From NCBI RefSeq assembly GCF_016863635.1, contig NZ_BOPG01000012.1, positions 682,001 to 746,000 of the forward strand: DNA of 64,000 nt, written 5' to 3'. The position numbers and the translations under genes were made by a program. The notes beneath the pieces were generated by a model that saw only the letters and a program-made list of their open reading frames with translations, was not told the DNA's origin and made no database searches. Below are positions 40,272 through 49,383 of the stretch, in pieces; positions within the stretch are counted from its first letter, which is position 1; every line of letters starts with the position of its first letter. Origin of the DNA: Virgisporangium aurantiacum (lineage in GTDB: Bacteria; Actinomycetota; Actinomycetes; Mycobacteriales; Micromonosporaceae).

Positions 40272-42485
40272 GTGACCGTGGAATCCGTCGACGAGCATCT
40301 GGTCCGCCGCCTCGCTTCGCTGTCGCCCGCGTCCCCTGGCGGGGCCGTCGACGTGGAACCCGACCTGCTGCTCCGCTACTTCGACGCGCAACTCCAGGCC
40401 CGGCACCTCGACCTCGCCCTGCGGTGGCTGCAGTCGCAGCGGGAGGGCTTCTACACGATCGGCTCCAGCGGCCACGAGAGCAACGCGGCGGTCGCGCTGG
40501 CGCTGCGCCCGACCGACCCGGCGCTGCTGCACTACCGGTCCGGTGGCTTCTACGCGGCGCGGGCCGGGCAGGTGCCGGGCTCCACGCCGATCACCGACGT
40601 GCTGCACTCGGCCGCCGCGTCGACCCGGGACCCGATCTCGGGCGGCCGGCACAAGGTCTTCGGCCATCGGGCGCTGTCCATCATTCCCCAGACGTCGACG
40701 ATCGCCTCCCACCTGCCGCGCGCGATGGGCCTGGCGTTCGCACTGGGCCGGTCCGCCGCACCCACCCCCTTCCCCACCGACGCGGTGGTCGTGTGCAGCT
40801 TCGGCGACGCGTCCCTGAACCACTCGACGGCGGCGGGCGCGCTCAACGCCGTCGGCTACAGCGTCCACCAGGGTCTGCCGATGCCCCTGCTGCTCGTCTG
40901 CGAGGACAACGCCATCGGGATCAGCACGCGCACCCCGCGTGGCTGGGTCCGTCAGGTGCTGTCGTCGTTGCCGGGATTCGAATACGCACACGCCGACGGC
41001 ACCGACCCCGGGCACCTGCTCACCACGGCCGCGGAGGTCGCCGCCGCGGTACGGACCCGGCGCCGCCCGGTGGTGCTGCACCTCGAAACCGTCCGGTTCA
41101 TGGGCCACGCCGGCTCCGACGCGGAACTGGCCTACCGCAGCCACTCCGAGATAATCGCCGATTACGCCCGCGACCCGATCCTGGCCACGGCGTCGGCCCT
41201 CGCCCGGCACGGCATCCTCACGCCGGCCGAGAGCCTCGACCGCTACGAGAACACCCGCAAACTCGTGATGGACGAGGCCCGGTCCCTGATCGGCACCGTC
41301 CGGCGCCTGTCCGACCCGCCAGCGGTCACCGCACCCCTGACCGAACGCCACGTGGCCGACGTCCGCGCCGCGTCGTTGCGGGTCGGCCCACCCGATGCCG
41401 CCGCCACGCCCGCCACCACGGGGCGCGCCGCGGCGTTCGGTGGCCGGCCTCCGGAGACGCGCGGACCGCTCACCCTCGCCCAGTCGATCAACGCCGCGCT
41501 GCACGACGCGCTCCTCACCTGGCCGAACGCCCAGGTGTTCGGCGAGGACGTGGCCCGCAAGGGCGGCGTGTACGGCGTCACCCGGGGGCTGCGCAAGGCG
41601 TTCGGCGGCAGCCGCGTGTTCGACACGCTCCTCGACGAGCAGTCGATCCTCGGGCTCGCGCTCGGCGGTGCCCTCGCCGGCACCCTGCCGATCCCCGAGA
41701 TCCAGTACCTGGCGTACCTGCACAACGCCGAGGACCAGCTGCGCGGCGAGGCCGGTTCGCTGCGGTTCTTCTCCAACGGGCAGTACCGCAACGGCATGGT
41801 CGTGCGGATCGCCGGCCTCGCGTACCAGAAGGGCTTCGGCGGGCACTTCCACAACGACAACTCGGTGGCCGTCCTGCGTGACATTCCCGGCCTCGCGCTC
41901 GCGGTCGCGTCGCATCCCGGGTCGGCGCCGGCCCTGCTGCGCCAGTGCCTCGCGCTGGCCGAGCGGGAGGGCCGGGTGTGCGTCTTCCTGGAACCCATCG
42001 CCCTGTACCACACCCGCGACCTCCACACCGACGGCGACGGCCGCTGGCTGGCCCGCTACGCGGAGCCGGCGGACTGGACGGAGGCCCCGCTCGGTTCGGT
42101 CCGCACGGTCCGCGAGGGCGCCGACCTGACGATCGTCACCTTCGGCAACGGCGTCCCGATGAGCCTGCGCGTCGCCGAGGCCCTCGCGCACGACGGCGCA
42201 CAGGCGGGCGTCGTGGACCTCCAGTGGCTGGCGCCGCTGCCCGTCGACAGCCTGCGCACGGCGCTCGGGAACGCCGAACGGATCCTGGTGGTCGACGAGA
42301 CCCGGGCCAGCGGCAGCGTCTCCGACGCGGTGGTCGCCGCCCTGACCGACGCCCACTTCCCCGGCCCGCTGGCCCGGGTGAACAGCCTGGACAGCTACAT
42401 CCCCCTGGGCCCGGCCGCCGACCAGGTCCTGTTGAGCGAGGCACAGATCCTGCACGCCGCCCGAACCCTCCTCCAGCCCGGTTGA
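40272..42485 (+). CDS. Thiamine-diphosphate 2-oxoacid dehydrogenase E1, alpha and beta subunits fused
   Basis: The 737-residue protein joins E1-alpha (about 1-350) and E1-beta (about 395-735). The alpha part has GFYTIGSSGHESNAAVALAL, LLHYRSGGFYAAR and the ThDP-binding segment from GDASLNHS to LVCEDNAIG. The beta part has NAQVFGEDVARKGGVYGVTRGL, ALGGALAGTLPIPEIQY and GLAYQKGFGGHFHND. This arrangement occurs in branched-chain 2-oxoacid dehydrogenase-like enzymes of actinobacteria. E2 and E3 are not adjacent; lpdA is 17 kb away. The second GTG (40278) is better placed after AGGAGG than the first (40272). It may act on a branched 2-oxoacid or alone as a decarboxylase. Confidence 0.87.
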   Translation: MTVESVDEHLVRRLASLSPASPGGAVDVEPDLLLRYFDAQLQARHLDLALRWLQSQREGFYTIGSSGHESNAAVALALRPTDPALLHYRSGGFYAARAGQVPGSTPITDVLHSAAASTRDPISGGRHKVFGHRALSIIPQTSTIASHLPRAMGLAFALGRSAAPTPFPTDAVVVCSFGDASLNHSTAAGALNAVGYSVHQGLPMPLLLVCEDNAIGISTRTPRGWVRQVLSSLPGFEYAHADGTDPGHLLTTAAEVAAAVRTRRRPVVLHLETVRFMGHAGSDAELAYRSHSEIIADYARDPILATASALARHGILTPAESLDRYENTRKLVMDEARSLIGTVRRLSDPPAVTAPLTERHVADVRAASLRVGPPDAAATPATTGRAAAFGGRPPETRGPLTLAQSINAALHDALLTWPNAQVFGEDVARKGGVYGVTRGLRKAFGGSRVFDTLLDEQSILGLALGGALAGTLPIPEIQYLAYLHNAEDQLRGEAGSLRFFSNGQYRNGMVVRIAGLAYQKGFGGHFHNDNSVAVLRDIPGLALAVASHPGSAPALLRQCLALAEREGRVCVFLEPIALYHTRDLHTDGDGRWLARYAEPADWTEAPLGSVRTVREGADLTIVTFGNGVPMSLRVAEALAHDGAQAGVVDLQWLAPLPVDSLRTALGNAERILVVDETRASGSVSDAVVAALTDAHFPGPLARVNSLDSYIPLGPAADQVLLSEAQILHAARTLLQPG

Positions 42486-42560
42486 CGGGCGCGGTCGCAT
42501 TCACGGGCGTCGCCGTACCATCCGTGTCATGGGGGGACGGCGGATCCGGTTCAAATACTG

Positions 42561-42821
42561 GTGGACGCGCGTGTGGCGGCCCCGAATCCCCGAACCCGCG
42601 CGCTCGAACTCGACTCCGGCACCCACGACGCCGCCCGCATGCTCTACGCGTCGATCCGCACCAACCCCATGCGCAAACCACTGATCGACCAGGCGCACCT
42701 GACGACCGACCAGTGGTTCCTCCTCCGCGACTCGGTCGCCGCGTGGACCGGGCAGCGCGTCCTGATCGATCTCGCGCACCTGCGCGGCACCGATCGGGCG
42801 CGTCCCTACGACGAGCTCTGA
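42561..42821 (+). CDS. Small hypothetical protein
   Basis: The 86-residue frame has strong G/C third positions and a natural amino-acid mix: HDAARMLYASIRTNPMRKPLIDQ, then HLTTDQWFLLRDSVAAWTGQ and RVLIDLAHLRGTDRARPYDEL. The start is uncertain because neither GTG 42561 nor ATG 42639 has a clear ribosome-binding site. The last 16 bp overlap the end of the convergent Hsp70-protease gene. No family is recognised. Confidence 0.55.
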   Translation: MDARVAAPNPRTRALELDSGTHDAARMLYASIRTNPMRKPLIDQAHLTTDQWFLLRDSVAAWTGQRVLIDLAHLRGTDRARPYDEL

Positions 42822-45800
42822 ACCAGCTCGCTCAGCGCGTCGACCGTGATCGCGAACGCGCCGCCGGTGTCGCGGTCACCGACCGCCAGCACGCCGATCA
42901 CCTCGCCCAGGTCGTTGACCACCGGCCCGCCGCTGCCCTCCGGCGGCACCGACAGGCCGGTGCGGATCAGCCGCAGCCCCTCGTCGGGGAACGACTCGAA
43001 CCCGTCCACCAGGCCCTCGGCGGTGGGGCCGGCGACGCGGTCGCCGACGTGCACGAGCCGGGCGTACCCGAGGCGCGGCACCGCGCGGTTGATCGGGGCG
43101 GCGGTGCGCAGCAGGGCGAGGTCGACGCGCTTGTTGTCCGGCAGGTGCACGCCGGCCACGGGAGTGCCGTCGACAGACGCGGTGCCGTCCGCGATCCAGT
43201 GCCGGTTGGTGGCCACGAGCCGGTCCCCCACGACGAAGCCCAGCCCCCGCACCTCGGTGCCGTCCGGCCGGCGGACCACCACCGGCACCGTCATCGCGGA
43301 CGCGTGGGCGCGCAGGTCGGCCGGCGGAACCGCGCCGGTCTCGGCGAGCGCCCGCCGGTAGCCGTCGGTGTCGCCGGTCTCGGCGAGGCAGCGCAGCCGG
43401 CGGTGCCGGTCCGCCGGGTCGGTGAGGTGCCCGGTGACGTCGTCGAGCGACCGCAGCGCGGCCGCGTACTCGCCGGTGTCGTGCTGCTGCCGGAACCGGT
43501 TCAGCGGGTCGGGCCCGGCCATGGCCAGCTGGGTCAGCGTCGCGTTCCAGCGTTCGATCCGGGCCAGCCGCGACTGCAGCCGGTCGAGGCCGTCGCGCAG
43601 TTCCCGCACCAGGTGACGCCCCTGCGCGACCGCCTGCTCGGTGTCGCCGCCGACGTCATGGCGCAGGAACCCGCGCGCGTTGAGCATCAGGTCGCGCAGC
43701 GGCGTCACCGCGAGCATGAGTTCGCGGTCGGCGTCGTCGGCCTCGGCGACAATCGTCGCGAGCTGCCGGCGGGCGTCGGGGTCGGTGGGCGGGGCGGCGC
43801 GGTGACCGGCGAGCCGGATGCGGAACTGCCGCAGGGTCGCCTCGGCGCCGGTGGGTACGTCGTCGTCGATCCGGTCGGCGATCTCCCGGCGCAGCTCCTC
43901 CAGGACGGTCTGGCGTTCCCGCCGCCCGGCCATGTCGCTGATCTCGGCCGGCGACAGCAGCGTCGTGTCGGTGACGCGGATCGAGCGGGAGTTGCCGGTG
44001 CCGAGGTCCTGCGCGGTCACCTCCAGCACGCAACTGGCGTCGATGGCGAACCGCACCTCGATCTGCGGCACGCCAGCCGTCGCCGGTGGCAGGTCGCCGA
44101 GCCGGAACTGGCCGATGCGGGCCGCCGCGTCGAGGCTCCCGTTGAAGATCTCGATGCTGACCGCGGTCTGGTTGTCCTGGGTGGTGCTGAAGATCTTCTT
44201 CTTCTCCGTGGGAATGCTCGCGTTCGCGGGGATCAGCTCGGCGAACTCGTCGATCTCGCGTTCCACGTCGAGCACCCGCACGCCCATCGCCAGCGGGACG
44301 ACGTCGAGCAGCAGCACCTCGCGCAGCTTCCCGTCGAGCACCGCCGCCTGCAGGGCGGCGCCGACGGCCACCGCCGTGCGCGGGTCGCGCAGCGCGGTGC
44401 GCTTCAGGCCGAAGACCCGCTGCACCACGTCCTGCACGAGCGGCGACAGCATCGGGCCGCCGACGAGGACGAGGTGACCCGGCCTGCTCGCCAGATCCTC
44501 CGCGAACCGGGCGCAGGTGCGGCGGAGCGTGTCGAGCGGCTCGGTCAGGATCTCGGCGAGCTCGGCCCGGGTCAGCCGCAGCGTCACGTCGGTGCCGTCG
44601 ACCAGATCGCGCAGCAGGTACTCGGCCTCCTGCTGGGCCGAGAGGCTGATCTTCAGGTACTCGGCGGCCACGTCGAGGCGGCGGCGGACGCCACCGGTGT
44701 CGGGCACCTCGATCCCGTCGCGGCGCAGCCGCTCCCGCAGGGCCGCGCAGATGACGTCGTCGAAGTCGCGCCCGCCGTAGTGGTTGTCGCCGAGCACCTG
44801 CTCGACCTCGTACACGCCCTCGGAGACGTCGAGCAGGCTGACGTCGAGCGTGCCGGCGCCCAGGTCGACCACGACGACCCGGCCGGAGAGGTCGCGGTCG
44901 CGGGCCGCCGACATGCACGCGGCGGTCGGCTCGTGGATCAGCCGGACGACGTCGACGCCGGCCACCCGGCAGGCGTCCCGGGTGGCGTGCTTCTGGTTGT
45001 TCAGGAAGTACGCGGGAATCGTGAGCAGCGCCCGCGGCCGGTCGAGCCGCAGGTCGTTGTGCCGCTCGGCGTCGGTGAGCCACTCGTCGCGGACCTCGCC
45101 GAGCTCGGCGCGCGCCAACTCGCCGACCCGTTCGCGCACCCGGTCGGCGAGGAAGTTCTCGACCAGCCGCCGGCCGTGCGCGATGAACAGCGCCGCGATC
45201 TGCTCGGGCCGGTAGTTGCGGTCGCGGAACCGGTACCGCCGGCCGGACCCCATGCTGCGCTTCGACGTGCGGATCTGCCCCGCGACCCACGAGGCCAGCA
45301 GCTCCTCGCCGGCCAGGCCGATCACCTCGTTGCCCTCGCGGTCGAAGCTGACCGTCGAGGCGAACTGGTCGCGGCCCTTCCACGGGCACAGCACCGCCCG
45401 GCCGGTCTTCGTGTCGTAGATGGCCGCCGAGCAGGTGGTGGTGCCGAGGTCCAGCGCCCAGATGCCGGCGTACCGGGCGTCGACCTCGATCCGGGCCTGC
45501 GACACCCACGCCTGCGCGCGGCTCTCGAACGCCGACCGGCGGTACCCGTCGATCCGGTCGACCACCGCCGTGACCCGCGCCCGCAGCTCGGCCGCGACGC
45601 CCTGGTCAACGCGCAGCCGCCGCAGTTCCTCGACGGCGGGTCCGGCCTCCACGCCGCCGGCCGCCCGCGCGAGGCAGCGCTCGGCCAGCTCGTCGAGGGC
45701 GCCGGCCCGGCGCAGCCAGTCGGCCAGGCGCGGATCGTCGACGGCGTCGTCACCCCGGTCGGCGACCAGGCACCGGGCCGCCGCCGCGAACTCGCCGGCC

Positions 45801-47098
45801 CGCGCGTACAGGTCGGCCGCGGCGCCGGGGTGCCCGGCCTGCTCGCGCAGCCGCGCCGCGCCGACCAGGTCGCCACCGGCCTCCCGCGCGCCGGCCCGGG
45901 CCGCCACGCCCGCGTCGCTGCTGTCGGCGCGGAGCACGCGGTCGGCGTCACCGAACCGGCCCGCCGCCCGGAACAGCTGGTGGGCCCGGTAGACGTCGCC
46001 GGCCAGCTCGGCGTATCGCGCCGCCTCGCCCGGGTCGCCGCAGTCCTCCGCGAACGCGCTCCACTGCCGGTAGACGGTGTCAGCGTCGCCGGCCTCCAGC
46101 AGTCGCCCGAAATACCGGCGCCCCTCCGCGAGCACCGCCGCCCGCGTGGCGGCGAGGTCCTCGCGCCGGGCGGCGACCGCGTCGGTCTGCGGCGTCGCGG
46201 TGTCGAGGTGCCCCAACAGGTCCTTGACCAGCCGCGCGGCGCCGGTCACATCACCGGCCCCGACCAGCGCGTCGACCTCGGGCCGGCGGCGGCCGACGAG
46301 GTCCGCCACCCGGTCGGGCCGGTCGGCCGGGCAGTACCGCAGCGCGTCCGCGACGTTGCCGACCTTCTCGTGCAGGATGCTGAGAAGATCGGGCCGATCC
46401 AGGTCGTTGGCGAGGCGCAGGCCGGCGTCATGGTCCGGCTTTCTATTGGACGCGGCACAGAGCTCCACGGCCCGCAACCGCTGGGCCGGGGTGGTGGCGA
46501 GCCGTACGGCGTCGGCGCCGTTGCCGAGGAACCGGTGCATCTCGAACAGGTCGGGCCGCGTCTCCTCGGGCAGGTCGGCGAGGAAGCCGCGCCACAGCGG
46601 CTCGTCGTCGTCGAGGCGGGCCCGCTCCAGGTGGACGGTCATCGCGGTCCCCAGCGTGGCGGCGTCGAGCAGGCCGGCGGCCCGGATCCGCAGCAGGTGG
46701 CCCACCAGCAGGTCGGCCCGCCCGACCGGCGCGACCGTGCCCACCAGCCGGTCGCGGGCGGCCCGCTGCAGGTCCGGCAACGGCACCCGCGAGGCGATCG
46801 TGAAGACGACGGTCAGCGCGTCCGGGTCGGCACCGTCGACGAACCCGGCGAGCCATTGGTGGTCGGCGGGCCCGAACGGGTAGCGGCCGGCGGGCAGGTG
46901 CGCGTCGTACCGCGTCACGAACGTGGCGGCCTGCTGCGGGTCACGCGGAAGCGTGAGTTCGACGGCCTCGCGGTAGGCGCGGGCGGCACGGTCGAGGGCC
47001 GGCCCGGTCGGCGGCCCCGCGCGGAAGGTTTCGGTGAGGGTCTCGACGGCCTTGCGCAGCCGCCGGTCGCCGCCGGAGAACCAATCGCGGACCGGCAT
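42806..47098 (-). CDS. Giant three-part protein: alpha-helical repeats, DnaK-like Hsp70, trypsin-like serine protease
   Basis: The 1430-residue product starts MPVRDWFSGGDRRLRKAVETL. Residues 1 to about 540 are Ala/Arg/Leu-rich helical repeats of TPR/solenoid character (AARYAELAGDVYRAHQLFRAAGRF and similar). From about 543 an Hsp70 follows: phosphate 1 in IWALDLGTTTCSAAIYD, VVVVDLGAGTLDVSLL near 744, LVLVGGPMLSP near 880. A DnaK-like substrate-binding domain has LLLDVVPLAMGV near 933 and IPANASIPTEKKKIFSTTQDNQ. Residues about 1270-1430 form a trypsin-like domain with His1300 in TNRHWI, Asp1326 in RVDLALL and Ser1389 in PEGSGGPVV, a full catalytic triad. No signal or membrane helix is visible, so it should be cytoplasmic. 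Coding quality is uniform throughout, so the fusion looks genuine. Confidence 0.9.
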   Translation of the reverse strand: MPVRDWFSGGDRRLRKAVETLTETFRAGPPTGPALDRAARAYREAVELTLPRDPQQAATFVTRYDAHLPAGRYPFGPADHQWLAGFVDGADPDALTVVFTIASRVPLPDLQRAARDRLVGTVAPVGRADLLVGHLLRIRAAGLLDAATLGTAMTVHLERARLDDDEPLWRGFLADLPEETRPDLFEMHRFLGNGADAVRLATTPAQRLRAVELCAASNRKPDHDAGLRLANDLDRPDLLSILHEKVGNVADALRYCPADRPDRVADLVGRRRPEVDALVGAGDVTGAARLVKDLLGHLDTATPQTDAVAARREDLAATRAAVLAEGRRYFGRLLEAGDADTVYRQWSAFAEDCGDPGEAARYAELAGDVYRAHQLFRAAGRFGDADRVLRADSSDAGVAARAGAREAGGDLVGAARLREQAGHPGAAADLYARAGEFAAAARCLVADRGDDAVDDPRLADWLRRAGALDELAERCLARAAGGVEAGPAVEELRRLRVDQGVAAELRARVTAVVDRIDGYRRSAFESRAQAWVSQARIEVDARYAGIWALDLGTTTCSAAIYDTKTGRAVLCPWKGRDQFASTVSFDREGNEVIGLAGEELLASWVAGQIRTSKRSMGSGRRYRFRDRNYRPEQIAALFIAHGRRLVENFLADRVRERVGELARAELGEVRDEWLTDAERHNDLRLDRPRALLTIPAYFLNNQKHATRDACRVAGVDVVRLIHEPTAACMSAARDRDLSGRVVVVDLGAGTLDVSLLDVSEGVYEVEQVLGDNHYGGRDFDDVICAALRERLRRDGIEVPDTGGVRRRLDVAAEYLKISLSAQQEAEYLLRDLVDGTDVTLRLTRAELAEILTEPLDTLRRTCARFAEDLASRPGHLVLVGGPMLSPLVQDVVQRVFGLKRTALRDPRTAVAVGAALQAAVLDGKLREVLLLDVVPLAMGVRVLDVEREIDEFAELIPANASIPTEKKKIFSTTQDNQTAVSIEIFNGSLDAAARIGQFRLGDLPPATAGVPQIEVRFAIDASCVLEVTAQDLGTGNSRSIRVTDTTLLSPAEISDMAGRRERQTVLEELRREIADRIDDDVPTGAEATLRQFRIRLAGHRAAPPTDPDARRQLATIVAEADDADRELMLAVTPLRDLMLNARGFLRHDVGGDTEQAVAQGRHLVRELRDGLDRLQSRLARIERWNATLTQLAMAGPDPLNRFRQQHDTGEYAAALRSLDDVTGHLTDPADRHRRLRCLAETGDTDGYRRALAETGAVPPADLRAHASAMTVPVVVRRPDGTEVRGLGFVVGDRLVATNRHWIADGTASVDGTPVAGVHLPDNKRVDLALLRTAAPINRAVPRLGYARLVHVGDRVAGPTAEGLVDGFESFPDEGLRLIRTGLSVPPEGSGGPVVNDLGEVIGVLAVGDRDTGGAFAITVDALSELVQSSS

Positions 47099-47203
47099 GG
47101 ACCCCTCCCCCGGTGGACGTCGACTGTGCCGAATCCTATGCCCGGGGTCGGACAGGGACGTGCGGGCGTGCGGTACCGTGCTCGCTTCGAACGGGGGTTA
47201 TCG

Positions 47204-47875
47204 ATGAAACGGTTCTCGACGGTGCTGCTCGCCGCGCTGGTGGCGGTGTCGCTGGTCGGCGTCGCGGGGTGCACCAAACGCAAGTCGAAGGCGGGCAAGT
47301 CAACGTCCAAGTCGCGCAAACGCAGCGACTCCGACGCCGACAGCACCACGAAGCCGGCCACGACCCGGCCGTCGCCCAGCGCGTCGACGAACGACCCGGT
47401 CGGCAAGGCGTGCTCCGAGATCCTCGACCAGGTCAACACCGCCACCGGCGTCACCTGGCGCCTCGACGACAGCCAGAGCCAGGCGACGCCCGACACCATG
47501 CGCAAGGGCGGCGCCCGCAAGTGCCACTTCGAGATGTCCAGCACCGCTACGCTGCCTGCCGCGATCATGGGCCTGACGCTCTACCGCATCGACCGCCGGT
47601 CCGACCGCGGCCCGGAGGACGTGCGCGAACACGCCGAGAAGCAGGCCAAGTGCACCGAGAAGCTGCCGTCGCCGCCGGCCCAGCTCACGCTGGCCGTCCA
47701 GTGCCTGGAGCGCCACGGCGGCACGCTGTTCGACGTGCAGACCACGCTCAGCGGCCCGACCGGCTACGTGCTGATCTTCGTCTCCATGCAGCCCGCCAAG
47801 GCCTCGACCACCCTGGATACCAAGGCCCGCGACATCGGCCGCAAGTCGGCCGACATCGCCCTCGCCTCGCTCTGA
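47204..47875 (+). CDS. Putative lipoprotein with basic/Ser-rich linker
   Basis: The 223-residue product begins MKRFSTVLLAALVAVSLVGVAGC (lipobox GVAGC). A strongly basic linker of about 50 residues (TKRKSKAGKSTSKSRKRSD) turns into a Thr/Pro/Ser-rich stretch. The domain (GKACSEILDQVNTATGVTWRLDD through ADIALASL) resembles DUF3558-like actinobacterial lipoproteins, with Cys pairs in KACSE, RKCHFE, AKCTEK and VQCLER. The gene is divergent from the giant Hsp70-protease gene across 105 bp. No functional link is established. Confidence 0.78.
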   Translation: MKRFSTVLLAALVAVSLVGVAGCTKRKSKAGKSTSKSRKRSDSDADSTTKPATTRPSPSASTNDPVGKACSEILDQVNTATGVTWRLDDSQSQATPDTMRKGGARKCHFEMSSTATLPAAIMGLTLYRIDRRSDRGPEDVREHAEKQAKCTEKLPSPPAQLTLAVQCLERHGGTLFDVQTTLSGPTGYVLIFVSMQPAKASTTLDTKARDIGRKSADIALASL

Positions 47876-47923
47876 CCGGTCTTCCATACATCGAACAACA
47901 CTGTCCACAGTGGAGCGACAGGC

Positions 47924-48553
47924 TCAGGGCCGGGCGGCCGCGATGCTCGCCAGTACCTTCAGCACGCTGTCGAGGTGGACGCGCATGGCGCGGTCGGCGC
48001 GGTCGGGGTCGCGGGCGCACACCGCCTCGATGATGGCCAGGTGCTCGGGTAGCGACACCGAGGGGCGGCCGGGCAGCAGCGCCAAGCGGAACTGGTGCTG
48101 GACCATCTGCCCGTGCAGCTGCTCGATGATGCGCGTCGCGGTGCTGTGTCTCGCGATGCGGCGGACCTGGCCGTGCAGCCGGGCATTGAGCTCGGAGTAG
48201 CGCAGCATGTCGGCGTTGGCGACGGCGCCGTTCATCGCCTCCCCCAGCGCGGAGAGTTCGGCGACCTCGTCGTCGGTGATGCGTTCCGCCGCGCGGGCGG
48301 CCACCAGGCCCTCGACGGCGCGGCGGATCTCGGTGATCTCGATCGCCTCCTCGACCGAGATCGCCCGGACCCGGGCACCCCGGTTCGGCTGCAGCTCCAC
48401 CAGGCCCTCGGTGGCCAGCCGGGTCAGGGCGTTGCGCAGCACGAACCGGCTCGTGGCGAACCGTTCGGCCAGTTCGGTCTCGATGAGGCGTTGCAAAGGG
48501 GCGAACTCGCCGCGCAGGATTGCCGCCCGGAGCTCGTCGAACACGTCTTTCAT
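47924..48553 (-). CDS. GntR-family regulator with FCD domain
   Basis: ATG 48553 (a GTG precedes it) gives a 209-residue protein. It has an N-terminal winged helix (DVFDELRAAILRGEFAPLQRLIETELAERFATSRFVLRNALTRLATEGLVEL, in parts) and an FCD ligand domain (EITEIRRAVEGLVAARAAE, NARLHGQVRRIARH, EHLAIIEAVCARDPDRADRAMRVHLD) carrying the metal-binding His and Asp residues. FadR/VanR-type regulators of this group commonly control aromatic-acid catabolism. It is the last gene of the leftward ABC operon. A TTGT-nn-ACAA dyad in the divergent promoter region is its probable site. Confidence 0.9.
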   Translation of the reverse strand: MKDVFDELRAAILRGEFAPLQRLIETELAERFATSRFVLRNALTRLATEGLVELQPNRGARVRAISVEEAIEITEIRRAVEGLVAARAAERITDDEVAELSALGEAMNGAVANADMLRYSELNARLHGQVRRIARHSTATRIIEQLHGQMVQHQFRLALLPGRPSVSLPEHLAIIEAVCARDPDRADRAMRVHLDSVLKVLASIAAARP

Positions 48554-48574
48554 CACCGCGAACCCTAACGTGAA

Positions 48575-49378
48575 TCAAGATCGTTCGGGCGGTCGGTGTC
48601 CCTTCTTCGCCAGTTGGACCAGCTCGTAGACCCGGCCACGCAGATCGACGAACTGCGGCGAGGAGCGGGTCTTGAGCTGGTCGCGGTCGTCGGGCAGGTC
48701 GATCGCCACATCGTCCAGGACGACGGTGGGCCGGTTGGTGAGGACGAGGACGCGCTGGCCGAGGTACACCGACTCGTCGATGTCGTGGGTGACGAACAGC
48801 ACGGTGATGCCGAGGGTGCGCCACAGGTCGCGGACGAGGTCCTCGAGGTCGGCGCGGGTCTGCGCGTCGACGGCGGCGAACGGCTCGTCCATCAGCAGGA
48901 CGCTGGGTTCGTAGGCGATCGCGCGCGCGATGGCGACCCGCTGCTGCATGCCGCCGGACAGTTGCCACGGGTGGGCGTCGGCGCTGTCGGTCAGCCCGAC
49001 CGCCGCGAGCGCGGCATCGACCTTCGCGGCGCGTTCGGCGCGGGGCACGCCCTTCTCCCGCAACGGCAAATCGACATTGCGACGCACGGTGAGCCACGGG
49101 AACAGGCTGCGCCCGTACTCCTGGAACACCACCGCCATTCCCGGCGGTGGGCCGGTCACCGGTGTGCCGTCGAGGGTGATCCGCCCGCCGGAGATGTCGA
49201 GCAGACCGGCGACGCAGCGCAGCAGTGTGGTCTTGCCGGCGCCGGACGGCCCGACGACGCAGACCAGTTCGCCGCGTCCCACCTGGAACGTGAGGTCGCG
49301 AACGGCCTCGACGACGCGGCCGTGCCCGGTGTAGGTCTTGGCCAGCCCGTCGACGTCCAGTGCGACAGAGGTCTTCAT
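48575..49378 (-). CDS. ABC transporter ATP-binding protein, nitrate/sulfonate/taurine class
   Basis: ATG 49378 gives 267 residues (VALDVDGLAKTYTGHG onward). Motifs are Walker A GPSGAGKTT, the Q-loop in VFQEYGRSLFPW, signature [15 protein letters not shown], Walker B VLLMDEPFAAVDAQTR and switch LFVTHDIDE. The EYGRSLFPW and MDEPFAAVDAQTR phrases place it in the SsuB/TauB class, whose members also import aromatic or thiamine-precursor ligands. It serves the two permeases encoded just upstream. The operon faces away from the aromatic degradation genes, which suggests uptake of an aromatic acid. Confidence 0.9.
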   Translation of the reverse strand: MKTSVALDVDGLAKTYTGHGRVVEAVRDLTFQVGRGELVCVVGPSGAGKTTLLRCVAGLLDISGGRITLDGTPVTGPPPGMAVVFQEYGRSLFPWLTVRRNVDLPLREKGVPRAERAAKVDAALAAVGLTDSADAHPWQLSGGMQQRVAIARAIAYEPSVLLMDEPFAAVDAQTRADLEDLVRDLWRTLGITVLFVTHDIDESVYLGQRVLVLTNRPTVVLDDVAIDLPDDRDQLKTRSSPQFVDLRGRVYELVQLAKKGHRPPERS

Positions 49379-49383
49379 AGCGG

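Noticed and set aside
42541..42565. GGTTCAAAT-like stretch resembling a tRNA T-arm
   Set aside because: No acceptor stem, anticodon arm or CCA-compatible end can be built around it. It lies just before a small coding frame.
41945..47203. Very long plus-strand open frame opposite the Hsp70-protease gene
   Set aside because: Its translation is dominated by Arg, Gly, Val and Ala without domain motifs. It is the antisense shadow of a GC-rich gene whose own frame has clear Hsp70 and protease motifs. Only its last part (47204-47875) is a real lipoprotein gene.
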